Shown piece after piece: positions 23,348 through 33,480 of a stretch of 64,000 nt of DNA; the first letter of the stretch is position 1, and every line of letters starts with the position of its first letter. Position numbers and translations under genes: made by a program. Location: the NCBI RefSeq assembly GCF_011386835.1, contig NC_088791.1, positions 8,928,998-8,992,997 of the forward strand, in the 5' to 3' direction. Source of the stretch: Chrysemys picta bellii (Eukaryota > Chordata > Testudines > Emydidae). The notes under the pieces are model-generated. The model was not told the origin of the DNA. It did not search any database and was given only the letters and a program-made list of their open reading frames with translations.

Positions 23348-24846
23348 CATAGAATACTCAAGGAGCTAATAGAGGAGGTAGCTGAGCCTCTATCTATTAT
23401 TTTTGGAAAATCATGGGCGACAGGAGAGATTCCAGAAGACTGAAAAAGGGCAAACATAGTGCCCATCTACAAAAAGGGAAATAAAAACAACCCAGGAAAC
23501 TACAGACCAGTTAGTTTAACTTCTGTGCCAGGGAAGATAATGGAGCAAGTAATTAAGGAAATCATCTGCAAACACTTGGAAGGTGGTAAGGTGATAGGGA
23601 ATAGCCAGCATGGATTTGTAAAGAACAAATCATGTCAAACCAACCTGATAGCTTTCTTTGATAGGATAACGAGTCTTGTGGATAAGGGAGAAGCGGTGGA
23701 TGTGGTATACCTAGACTTTAGTAAGGCATTTGATACGGTCTCGCATGATATTCTTATCGATAAACTAGGCAAATATAACTTAGATGGGGCTACTATAAGG
23801 TGGATGTATAACTGGCAGGATAATCGTTCTCAGAGGGTAGTTATTAATAGTTCCCAATCCTGCTGGAAAGGCATAATGAGTGGGGTTCCGCAGGGGTCTG
23901 TTTTGGGACTGGCCCTGTTCAATATCTTCATCAACGACTTAGATATTGGCATAGAAAGTACGCTTATTAAGTTTGCAGATGATACCAAACTGGGAGGGAT
24001 TGCAACTGCTTTGGAGGACAGGGTCATAATTCAAAATGATCTGGACAAATTGGAGACATGCTCTGAGGTAAACAGGATGAAGTTTAATAAAGACAAATGC
24101 AAAGTACTTCACTTAGGAAGAAAAAATCAGTTTCACACATACAGAATGGGAAGAGACTGTCTAAGAAGGAGTACGGCAGAAAGGGATCTAGGGGTTATAG
24201 TGGATCACAAGCTAAATATGAGTCAACAGTGTGATGCTGTTGCAAAAAAAGCAAATGTGATTCTGGGATGCATTAACAGGTGTGTTGTGAGCAAGACACG
24301 AGAAGTCATTCTTCTGCTCTACTCTGCGCTGGTTAGGCCTCAACTGGAGTATTGTGTTCAGTTCTGGGCACCGCATTTCAAGAAAGATGTGGAGAAATTG
24401 GAAAGGGTCCCGAGAAGAGCAACAAGAATGATTAAAGATCTTGAGAACATGACCTATGAAGGAAGGCTGAAAGAATTGGGTTTGTTTAGTTTGGAAAAGA
24501 GAAGACAGAGGGGACATGATAACAGTCTTCAGGTATCTAAAGGGTGTCATAAGGAGGTGGGAGAAAACTTGTTCATCTTAGCCTCTAAGGATAGAACAAG
24601 AAGCAATGGGTTTAAACTGCAGCAAGGGAGGTTTAGGTGGGACATTAGGAAAAAGTTCCTAACTGTCAGGGTGGTTAGAGACTGGAATAAATTGCCTAGG
24701 GAGGTTGTGGAATCTCCATCTCTGGAGATATTTAAGAGTAGGTTAGATAAATGTCTAGACAGTATTTGGTCCTGCCATGAGGGCAGGGGACTGGACTCGA
24801 TGACCTCTCGAGGTCCCTTCCAGTCCTAGAGTCTATAAATTCATGA
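23348..24846 (+). mobile_element. CR1-like LINE, 5'-truncated, long ORF
   Basis: ORF2 coding is recognisable from 23351 (RILKELIEEVAEPLSIIFGK) to the stop at 24829, followed by a very short 3' UTR (GACTCGATGACCTCTCGAGG...) and a CTATAAATTCATGAA end. It is a different CR1 subfamily from the copies at 17787 and 41761. It inserted next to or into the end of the ~385-bp repeat. Confidence 0.92.
23459..24829 (+). CDS. LINE reverse transcriptase (ORF2) fragment, 456 codons open
   Basis: Non-LTR reverse transcriptase of a CR1-type LINE, which would copy LINE RNA at a nicked target. Visible motifs: NYRPVSLTS near residues 14-22, VYLDFSKAFDTVSH at about 83-96, GVPQGSVLG at 142-150, the catalytic FADD at 172-175, then KFNKDKCKVLHLG and the C-terminal [21 protein letters not shown]. 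The apparent start at 23459 follows an in-frame TGA at 23441-23443 that replaces the usual tryptophan codon, and LINE coding is clear upstream of it. Between about 24510 and 24547 the frame departs from the CR1 pattern (expected RGDMITVFRYLKG) and then returns, so two small compensating indels are present. The endonuclease domain is missing. This is a dead copy that still reads open. Confidence 0.88.
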   Translation: MPIYKKGNKNNPGNYRPVSLTSVPGKIMEQVIKEIICKHLEGGKVIGNSQHGFVKNKSCQTNLIAFFDRITSLVDKGEAVDVVYLDFSKAFDTVSHDILIDKLGKYNLDGATIRWMYNWQDNRSQRVVINSSQSCWKGIMSGVPQGSVLGLALFNIFINDLDIGIESTLIKFADDTKLGGIATALEDRVIIQNDLDKLETCSEVNRMKFNKDKCKVLHLGRKNQFHTYRMGRDCLRRSTAERDLGVIVDHKLNMSQQCDAVAKKANVILGCINRCVVSKTREVILLLYSALVRPQLEYCVQFWAPHFKKDVEKLERVPRRATRMIKDLENMTYEGRLKELGLFSLEKRRQRGHDNSLQVSKGCHKEVGENLFILASKDRTRSNGFKLQQGRFRWDIRKKFLTVRVVRDWNKLPREVVESPSLEIFKSRLDKCLDSIWSCHEGRGLDSMTSRGPFQS

Positions 24847-25140
24847 AGCAGATTAATAAATAGAACTGATATTTTTTCGGCACTGAGGGATTTGCCAATG
24901 CCATCTTTGCAAAGCCAATTTTTTGTTGCTGTTATGATATACAACCAACAGTTGTCAAAAGTGTCAATCTCCACTTGAATAAGTCATACTTAAAATGTGT
25001 TCACTGAACCTTGTAAGAATAGATTATTAAAACTTGAAGCTACTTAATTTTTTGACACTTAACACATTGCCTGTAGAACCCTGACAGACAGCTGGGAAAG
25101 TGTGCAAGTGAAACTTAATGGCTAAACATCTGAAGCAGTC

Positions 25141-25320
25141 ACAGAAGTTAGAGATGGAAAAGACTTTCTGGCTCATCCACTCTATTTCTCTGCCAAAGCA
25201 AAACTGTTTCCTGTGGTGTATTTTAAGAGTGTTCTGTACTGTCTGGTTTTAAATGACTCACACTATGGGGCTTCCACCACTACCCCTGGAAAACCATTCC
25301 AGATTCATTTGTAAAATCAT
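25141..25320 (-). mobile_element. Old CR1/L3-type LINE relic
   Basis: Resembles a reversed, highly diverged CR1-class 3' end: AGAGATGGAAAAGACTTTCTGG, CTCTGCCAAAGCAAAACTG, then GGCTTCCACCACTACCCC...ATTCCAGATTCA. No ORF survives. Confidence 0.5.
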
Positions 25321-27585
25321 TGATATACAGTAGTAATTTTCTTAATCTTTGCTAGCTTTGAGCAATACCAATAATATTAGTAATTGCACTTGTTTTCTAA
25401 GATCCATGAATTTTCCAGTATCAACACTTGGCTTTGAAGAACAGGCAAAGAGCTTTTTGGAGGTTTCTATCTATCTAGGTTCTTATATGCCCCCCACATT
25501 CATATACACTTCACTTACTATAATAATCAAGTGCCTCATTAGAAATGACAGCTGGCACTGAGTAAGAAGCGTTTTCACCACTGTCTGCATAGATTAAAGT
25601 AAGCGTCATTAAGAAAAAGAACATACACCATATTCCAGTGATGAGATTTAATAGAGTGTTTCCATTTCTAAGTATAGCACTGCAAATGCTCCAAAGAAGG
25701 TAAAACAGATGATCAATGCCCATTTTTCTAAAGGTGTACATTGCATTGATCTTTTGCAGTTCTTACAGACATACAATTCCTGTTGCCCAAAAGATCACAT
25801 TTAGATAAAACCATAAACTAGTTTATCACCACATGATGCGTACAATAAAACTTTTTTTAAAAGTCAGTGTAAGTTTTGTTTTGTTTGTTCAAAAAATGAG
25901 CCTACCTTTAACCTTTTCCACAAATTCTTAAACTCATTTCAAGGCTCTTTTGCATATCATTAACATTTCAGTCTTTTATTTCTAGCTCTACATAGACTGA
26001 CTCATCAAACAGGCTTTACTTTTTGCCCTTGAACTACAGGCAACAAAAGAAGTGAGGGAGTGGGAAATGGGATTAATAAATTTGAAGTAAAAGCTAAATA
26101 TCCATTAATGTTTCAGAAGTTATGATAAGTTATCCTGGGACTGACACAGTATAAGGTTAACCAAAGTTTTCTTAAGGTTTATCAATATCAATAGAACCTT
26201 CTGAATGAATCTTTGACTATACCTAGGAGATACTATTTTGCATATAATCATATGATTATAAGACAGACACGCTACTTTGTCTTCTGTGACTGGCAATATT
26301 AGGAAATTCTGAGCTGAATGACAAAATTAGTGATTTAAAAAAAAAACGTGAAAGACTCCACACAGTAAAAAATTAAAATTAAGATAATTTGGTCATGTCC
26401 TTTCTAACATTTGTTTCAATAAGGAGAGAGTTAGATGGTGCTCTCTAATTTATATGCAATTCAGAAGGTGGAATATACATTCTTGCTAATACCTACCAGC
26501 ATATGTGATTTAACTACGGGCAAATTATTTCTGATTTGTCACTATATTTGATATGCAATGCAAGGGAAAATTTCTGATAACTGAAAAATACTATGTTTAT
26601 AACTATGAACTATGTAAGGGGAATGTGCAGCTTCTGTTGTCAGGTAAGCTTTGCCTTAGACAGACCGCAAATGAAGATGACATTAGACAATTAATAACAA
26701 GATATCCCCTTGTTCACACTGACTCCTGTAAAAACATTTGTTTCTGGTCCTATTTACTGGTTCATTGAGTCTGGACGCCCACCTGAAGCCAATCAACAGA
26801 GTAAGAAAGGAGGAGAAAGAAAGGAATATAGACATAATCGTAAATGTTCTCTAAGCAAGAGACTTTGGGTTTGAAAACTTGCATGAAAGCAGATTTGCAG
26901 AATCCTATTCACCTATACTTGCTTAGGGCAACTAACTGTTTTTTTTGGAATCAAATTCAATTGCTCATTCAGTGTCTCAAAATTTTCACTATGTTCATCC
27001 TTGTGAAAAAAGTATAGGCAAGCAGATTCCGCGTCTGGCAAATCTGGCAAGTCTCCACTGCTGGAAGTCATTAGACTAATACTCTGAGCACATCATTGAA
27101 AACGTTGGCTAGTATGAGAAAGAAAGATGAGTCAAATGCCTTACTTTGCAAGCCATGGTATTCCTAATAACATTAAACACTACTGGGATTGAGGCAAGTG
27201 AACAGTACCTGTCCATGATACACTCTGAAATCAAGGGTATGAAAGGCCCTGTCTCCTAGCTGTCCCTCTGTTCTACTCTTTCCATGTAGTCATGGACTGG
27301 AGCAGATCCTTCGTGTAGATTATCATAGCTCCCTTGATAACACTGAAGACAACGGAGGTCTGACAATTTACACCAACTGAGAGGATCTTTCACGGAGTCT
27401 CTGTCTCCAATCTTGCATTGATTTAGGCCTACTTATGGTAGTTTCTTTTGTTGTTTGTGTTAGTTTTCTAATTAGGATCTGCAAAGGCAATTTAATGAGG
27501 CAGAACAGCACATAGGAAAGATCTGCTAAAGGAAAGTCATTTCTGTGACACTCTTCCTGGAAGAGAAATCACTTCCTTCTCAATG
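25321..27585. other. No gene or clear repeat recognised
   Basis: AT-rich sequence with short chance ORFs only. An AT palindrome-like word CATATAATCATATGATTATA is near 26240. Confidence 0.4.
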
Positions 27586-27593
27586 CCATAGAC

Positions 27594-27904
27594 CAGGGGT
27601 AGGCAACCTATGGCACGTGTGCCAAAGGCAGCACGCGAGCTGATTTTCAGTGGCACTCACACTTCCCAGGTCCTGCTCACTGGTCTAGGGGGGCTCTGCA
27701 TTTTAATTTAATTTTAAATTAAACTTCTTAAACATTTTGAAACCTTATTTACTTTACATAAAACAATAGTTTAGTTACATATTAAAGACTTACAGAAAGA
27801 GACCTTCTCAAAAGGTTAAATTGCATTACTGGCACGTGACACCTTAAATTAGAGTGAATAAATGAAGACTTGGCACGCCACTTCTGAAAGGTTGCCGACC
27901 CCTG
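27594..27904. mobile_element. hAT-type MITE with perfect 8-bp TSD
   Basis: Terminal inverted repeats CAGGGGTAGGCAACCT and (reverse) CAGGGGTCGGCAACCT differ at one of 16 positions. Flanked by CCATAGAC at 27586-27593 and 27905-27912, an exact 8-bp TSD that defines the hAT superfamily. At 311 bp it is non-autonomous. The middle contains short AT-rich inverted words. Confidence 0.93.
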
Positions 27905-27912
27905 CCATAGAC

Positions 27913-29304
27913 ATCGTCTCAGAAATACTTTGAGGACTGATGACACAATGAAGATATTTTGTATAGCATTGCAACATGATGATTTTAGGTGACAGTGGCC
28001 CTGCACTTCCTGGTCACTGGCTTATGAATTGTGGGATAGGAATCCAGACCAAGTAACGGCGAGATTCAAAGCCCGAATAGTGTAGTGTGCAACCTTGTTC
28101 CCTCCAACGCCATTCCCGTAGGACTCCTTACACCCAACAGCTATAGCACTGGAGTGCTGCCACTTTTCCGCCCTCTAGGACTTGGTGCATGTATTTTGGA
28201 GACATCCTGCTGTGTGCTTTATAAGTAAAACCAAGAGATTATATCAGCATTTAGATATCCCAGTTACTGGTGCTACACATAAATCAGAGATCAGATACTT
28301 TTTGCTTTCTCTCTTTTATCTTGTACTTCCTTTAAAGATTTCATGGCTTCCTCAACGTAAGTGGGCATTGTATATAGAATTTTGTACGGAAATAGCAAAA
28401 AGCAACAGCAGCAGCACTTGAAAAGTGGCAATGCTTTCTTGCCCTGGATATTTGTACACTACTTACCATATGCCAAGTACTCAAACAGAGAACAGGCATA
28501 ACTGTAATTAAAGCCCAATAAATCCGGAAAGACAGCAGTTTTCCAACTGAAGTATGGTGACCATCTTTGTTGGCACCGTAATGCAGCTTTGCAAAGCAAC
28601 TGCCTTAGGACAGCATGTGAGGCTTTTCCTCCCACTGCGTAGTGTGCTGCAGCACGAGCTAACCATAATTCCTGCCCCAGGGAGCTCCCTCGAAGCACCC
28701 AGGCTTCATCCATCTCTAAAGAACAAGCATTTCCTATTAAAACCCAAGTGACACTGAAGCCATGTGTTACTCACCAACAACTCAATACAAGCCCCCTCTG
28801 GGCCACTGGCTGTTTCAACACGCTACACAAGAGAGGAAGCCTCTAAGCACAGAGCTTCACAACATTCCCTCCCTTCTCCCCGCCCCGTGGATGCCCTCCA
28901 AGATAAATCTGTGTCGAGTTCAGTAAAGAGAAGAGGCAGCCACATTAAGCTATGTAATGATGAACATTAATGGCCTGTGACAAAATGGGTCTCTGTGAGG
29001 TGGCTTGTCATGCGAAGTGGGAATTTCCCCCCTTTTTTGTAATGACATGGTTATCAAAAATGTCAAAAGATGTACAGTAAAAGAAAGAACCTTCAGGCAA
29101 AGGTCAAGGTGATTTTCATGTTCTCGTGGTTATTTCCTTTCTTCTTTTTCCTCAACAAATCTTGCCTCTAAATGATCACAGTAGAGTCACAATTTTAAAA
29201 CTAAGCTGTATTATATTTATACATATTTTTAAACCTTTCCTCTAACACTGCTATGACCGTGCTACGCACCCACAAACCCAGTCAGTTCCTCAGATCATCG
29301 GCAG
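27913..29304. other. No gene or clear repeat recognised
   Basis: Short ORFs only, several overlapping on opposite strands (28459-28751). Nothing supportable. Confidence 0.4.
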
Positions 29305-30012
29305 ACATAACTAGAGCCCTGGAAATCAGTGGGTATCTGCTTTATATCCGTGGACAATTTTTGCGGATAGCAGCGCGGATGCGGATACAAATTTTGTATC
29401 CGCGCATGGCTCTGACTTTAAGAGCTGGGAGGGCAGCACCGTGGCACGGACCCTCCACCTGTCCTGGATAGGGAGTCTGGGGAGCAGGGATAGGGGGCTG
29501 CTCGGGCCCCCCGCAGCTCCCCGCCTGGCTCTTACTGTGGCTGGGATATGGCACCAAGCTATCGCCAGCCCCCCGCTTTCGGAGCCGGTTTGGGGAGAGC
29601 TGCGCTAGCAGCTGTGGGCAGCCTGGGTCCCACCACCTGCCCTGGGCGGGGGGCCTGGGAGCCAGGGACACTGGGAAAGTGGCCTGTGGGGAAGAGACAC
29701 TGGGGGGGGGCTGCTTGGGCCCCCGCCCAGGGCAGGTGGAGGATCTGCCACGGCTCCCCACAGCTGCCCGCCTGGCTTTTACCTGAGCTGCCTCGGCCCT
29801 TGTTCCTACCCCCACCCCCTCCCCCGGGCAGTTGGCAGGACCCAGACTCCCCACAGTTGCCAGCGCAGCTCTCCCAACCCAGCTCCAGTGGGCGCGGATT
29901 GGGAGCTTGGAGCCGCAGCCCGGCCATGGTAAGAGCCAGGCAGGCAGCGGTGGGGAGCTGCGGCGGATCCTCCACCTGCCCTGGACGGGGGGGCCCTAGC
30001 AGCCCCCGGCCA
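29305..30012. repeat. GC-rich block of direct and inverted repeated motifs
   Basis: Starts with a foldback of the word GCGGATGCGGATAC / GTATCCGCGC (about 29372-29404) next to AGAGCCCTGG / ATGGCTCT. Then about 600 bp of very GC-rich DNA follows, in which CTCCACCTG(C/T)CCTGG occurs forward near 29451 and 29970 and inverted near 29725. GCCAGGC-GGCAGC-type words and their complements also recur. The long overlapping ORFs (29342-29854, 29548-30030, 29559-29975) result from high GC and low stop density. It is probably a turtle MITE-like repeat. Confidence 0.6.
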
Positions 30013-30359
30013 GCTCTACAGATTACTTAAGCATAAACCAGACCTTACAATACTGTATGACAATGTCTGATAAAGAAAATGGCTCCTACATAACCGACAC
30101 CAATCCCAACCCAGTTACTGAGTGATCTCATCACAAGTGACAACAATGTCCCACAAGAAGCCTACCTGTTTACATCCCAGGAATCCCTCTTGTACTCTGA
30201 ACACCTCTCTTTTTCCTACATTAAACTGTCTGCCTCAATTAATAATCAAATAGGGGAATAGATCTGTGGAAAAGATATCCCCTTACAAACAGCCATAGGC
30301 AAATGCCATAACTTTACATTTTTTGCAGTGAGTTATAAACAGCAATAAGAATACTCAGC

Positions 30360-30470
30360 TGTTACACAGCGTTCTTCATTAGCAGATCTCAAAGCAATTT
30401 TTAAAGAGGTAACATTATCCCCGTTTTACAAGTGGCATGACTTGCCCAACATCACCCAAGAGTGACTACT
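30360..30470 (-). repeat. MIR/CORE-SINE relic
   Basis: GCAGATCTCAAAGCAATTTT...TTATCCCCGTTTTACAAGTGG...TGACTTGCCCAACATCAC is the reverse MIR core. Confidence 0.7.
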
Positions 30471-31049
30471 GTTCGCTTGTGGGATTTATTCAGGCAGGTG
30501 ACAGGCCCCAAGATACCAGTGACTGTTGAGGCAGCCAGAGAGAGAAAGAGAGGATGAAGAGATGAAAGTTAAGTGTATACATTCTACCTATAAGCATTTC
30601 TAATTGTCCTATTACCATAGTACCTTGGTGCCATATTAGTAACTTATTGCAGAGTGTCAGAACCGGGCAGCTGAACACCAATGACTGCCTGTGGGGGAAA
30701 GCACATGCCTAAAGCACTATGCAGAGTTACATACACATTCCTTAGACTATACATCTGTTGAGCGATCAAAAGTCCATCCTGTTCCCAAGACAGACTGAAG
30801 CAATAAATTGGGAAACAGATCACTCATTGCCCAGTCTGTTGATTATGGCACACATAATCAGGGTCACATAGTGTGTTCTTCTGGGAGAGAAGCAATCAAT
30901 TCAAGACTAATCTGCATTAGCTAAAGAAAATATCTGTGCAGTTTTAGCTCCTTTGTACAGAGGTAATGACTACCGGATTGTGCATCTTGCACACCCCAGA
31001 GGAGAAAAGCTAAACCTTGTGGTGAAAGCAGAGAAATATAAATCCGGCA
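30471..31049. other. No gene or clear repeat recognised
   Basis: Unremarkable sequence with no ORF of interest. Confidence 0.4.
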
Positions 31050-31140
31050 ATCTGGATTCTATCCCCAGTTCGGTCACTGACTTGATATGGGACCTTGAGC
31101 AAGTCACTTAGATTCTGTGTTCCTCAGTTTCCACTTCTGT
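31050..31140 (+). repeat. MIR/CORE-SINE relic
   Basis: CTGGATTCTATCCCCAGTTC...GGACCTTGAGCAAGTCACTT...TTCCTCAGTTTCC is the forward MIR core. Confidence 0.75.
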
Positions 31141-31802
31141 ATACTAGAGATATCTGTTCTTGAAGAAGGCACATTCTCTCTGATTTGCTGCTTGGGAGTT
31201 GGGTCCTCTCTGCTATTTGGATGGGAGGCAGCTAGAGCTATGTCTCTGGGAAAGTTAGATTTGTATATGATACTGTGGCAATTCCAATAAACTGAGGTGC
31301 ATGAGTTAACAGCTTTTCTGGCTTCTGGCAGGACATTTTCAATTAAGATATCTTGGTTTGGAATTGACGCCTCCTGCTCTAGGATTGCTGCCAGTGCCCA
31401 AACATGGTGACTTCCATGACACAATGTAAGACTCACCAGTTTTCTCAGGATTTCCTGGATTGGTTTGAGAGACTAGATTGGTATATCAGGGTTGGGGACA
31501 TATAGCTTGTTTTGGAATTGGGAAGGTTTAAGGAGATCAGCTTTTAATATGCTTTTGACTTGCATTCTGTACTTTTTAGTCCTTAGGGCTAGAGATTCTT
31601 TAATAGGAACTGGAAATAAGTATACATATGTAAATAGCCAATCAGCCCCTTTGTTTCCTTCTCGCACTCACCTCCATGTGGTCCATTATATCTCCTAAAA
31701 CAACCCCTTTCTGAGCTGAACTGACTTGCTTCCAGTTTTCCCCGCTGTGAACCAACATATTTCCACTCTCTTTATTCAAGTTGCTCCTTACAAAACACTT
31801 CT
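31141..31802. other. No gene or clear repeat recognised
   Basis: The minus ORF 31104-31436 and the opposing ORFs at 31473-31698 show no domain. Confidence 0.4.
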
Positions 31803-31995
31803 TCCATGAGGTCTATAAGACCTACCTTACATTCCAAAAGATCTGTAGGACTGTCAAGATGCATGTATCACTACCCAAGCAACAAATGAACTTACTGCTG
31901 CCACCTTTATTGTTCTCCTCCCCCAGAGCCTACCAACCACCCCACAACTTGATTTACGATGTAAACTCCTCAAGACAGAGACTTTGCATGTAAAA

Positions 31996-32640
31996 ACTAT
32001 ACATACGATGGAGGCTAATTTAGCTACAAGTCAGGAAAAAGATCTTGGAGTCATCGTGGATAGTTCTCTGAAAATGTCCATGCAGTGTGCAGAGGGGGTC
32101 AAAAAAGCAAACAGGATGTTAGGAATCATTAAAAAGGGGATAGAGAATAAGACTGAGAATACATTATTGCCCTTATATAAATCGATGGTACGCCCTCATC
32201 TCAAATACTGCGTACAGATGTGGTCTCCTCATCTCAAAAAAGATATACTGGCACTAGAAAAGGTTCAGAAAACGGCAACTAAAATGATTAAGGGTTTGGA
32301 ACGGGTCCCATATGAGGAGAGATTAAAGAGGCTAGGACTCTTCAGCTTGGAAAAGAGGAGACTAAGGGGGGATATGATAGAGGAATATAAAATCATGAGT
32401 GATGGGGAGAAAGTGGATAAGGAAAAGTTATTTACTTATTCCCATAATACAAGAACTAGGGGTCATCAAATGAAATTAATAGGCAGCAGGTTTAAAACAA
32501 ATAAAAGGAAGTTCTTCACGCAGCGCACAGTCAACTTGTGGAACTCCTTACCTGAGGAGGTTGTGAAGGCTAGGACTATAACAGAGTTTAAAAGAGAACT
32601 GGATAAATTCATGGTGGTTAAGTCCATTAATGGCTATTAG
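31996..32640 (+). CDS. LINE ORF2 C-terminal fragment
   Basis: Frame is open across about 214 codons: ANLATSQEKDLGVIVDSSLK, then [51 protein letters not shown] and the end DKFMVVKSINGY. This is the region of a CR1-type reverse transcriptase after the FADD palm motif, so catalytic residues are absent. The ATG at 31984 belongs to flanking repeat sequence. No function is expected. Confidence 0.85.
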   Translation, partial: TIHTMEANLATSQEKDLGVIVDSSLKMSMQCAEGVKKANRMLGIIKKGIENKTENTLLPLYKSMVRPHLKYCVQMWSPHLKKDILALEKVQKTATKMIKGLERVPYEERLKRLGLFSLEKRRLRGDMIEEYKIMSDGEKVDKEKLFTYSHNTRTRGHQMKLIGSRFKTNKRKFFTQRTVNLWNSLPEEVVKARTITEFKRELDKFMVVKSINGY

Positions 32641-32843
32641 CTAGGACGGGTAAGGAATGGTGTCCCTAGCCTCTGTCTGTCAGAGGGTGGAGATGGATGG
32701 CAGGAGAGAGATCACTTGATCATTGCCTGTTAGGTTCACTCCCTCTGGGGCACCTGGCATTGGCCACTGTTGGTAGACAGGATACTGGGCTACATGGACC
32801 TTTGGTCTGACCCGGTACGGCCTTTCTTAAGTTCTTATGTTCT
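31996..32843 (+). mobile_element. CR1-type LINE 3' end (TTCTTATG-tailed subfamily)
   Basis: A 5'-truncated LINE: coding to the stop at 32640, then a 3' UTR through GGTCTGACCCGGTACGGCC and an end TTCTTATGTTCTT. Same subfamily as the minus copies at 51801 and 62380. It interrupts repeat copy 2, so it inserted after that duplication arose. Confidence 0.9.
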
Positions 32844-33299
32844 TAAAAGCAAAGAGCATATTTATGGCACTGATTGACATTTTCATGCCAAAGGCATTAT
32901 GAAGCATCGTGCCAGCATCTGGAGGAGCCATCCTAGTTCACTGCTGGCTCAGTGGGAAGCATGCCAACTGCTGAATCCTGGCTCTTCCTCGAAGAGGGAA
33001 CTTGGTTTTAATTTGGAGCTCTCTCATCCAAGTACTAACTGCCCCTACTTCTGCTGCATCTTATGAGATCTGATGCCACAGGCAGTTGAAGCTGCTGATT
33101 CTCCCTGGATCACATGCTGCATAGGTTCGAGGAGTAGAAAGCCAGATCAGTTTGCCTGGGAGGTGCACAGCCTGGTAGGGACTGTATCTCAGGGGGCTTG
33201 AGGAAATCTGAAGTTGAAGGCAGAGAATGGCAAACAATTTTTTTTAATCTAAGATAGCTGAGTGCCCCCACTACTATAGCATCTGAGAATCCCAAATCT

Positions 33300-33480
33300 T
33301 TCATGTATTGAGTCTCACAACCCCATGAAGAAGGGAAGTGCTTTTATCCCCATTTTACAGTTGAGGGATTGACAAAGAGAGGTTACATGATTTGCCAGCG
33401 GTCACACAGGAAGTTTATGGCTGAGCCTTGGGATCCCAAGACCCAGACTAGCACCCTAACTCCTGGATCATCCTTCCTCT
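33300..33480 (-). repeat. MIR/CORE-SINE relic
   Basis: ATCCCCATTTTACAGTTGAG...TTGCCAGCGGTCACACAGG...CCCAGACTAGCACCCTAAC runs in reverse MIR order. A near-perfect relative is at 44136-44345. Confidence 0.75.

Larger units (their letters stand above)
31803..33040. repeat. ~385-bp low-divergence repeat, copy 2, split by a LINE
   Basis: The left part 31803-31995 and right part 32844-33040 rebuild the same unit as 22953-23337 in the same orientation. The LINE at 31996-32843 inserted after ATGTAAAA, with TAAAA at both junctions. No TSD was found around this copy. The right edge matches copy 1 at ACTAACT. Confidence 0.85.

Noticed and set aside
29342..30030. Three long overlapping ORFs (138-170 codons) on both strands
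   Set aside because: They lie in a GC-rich repeated block with few stops, are proline/glycine-rich without domains, and overlap antisense to each other.
31984..31995. ATG start for the 218-codon LINE frame
   Set aside because: These bases belong to the flanking ~385-bp repeat, so the ATG is accidental.
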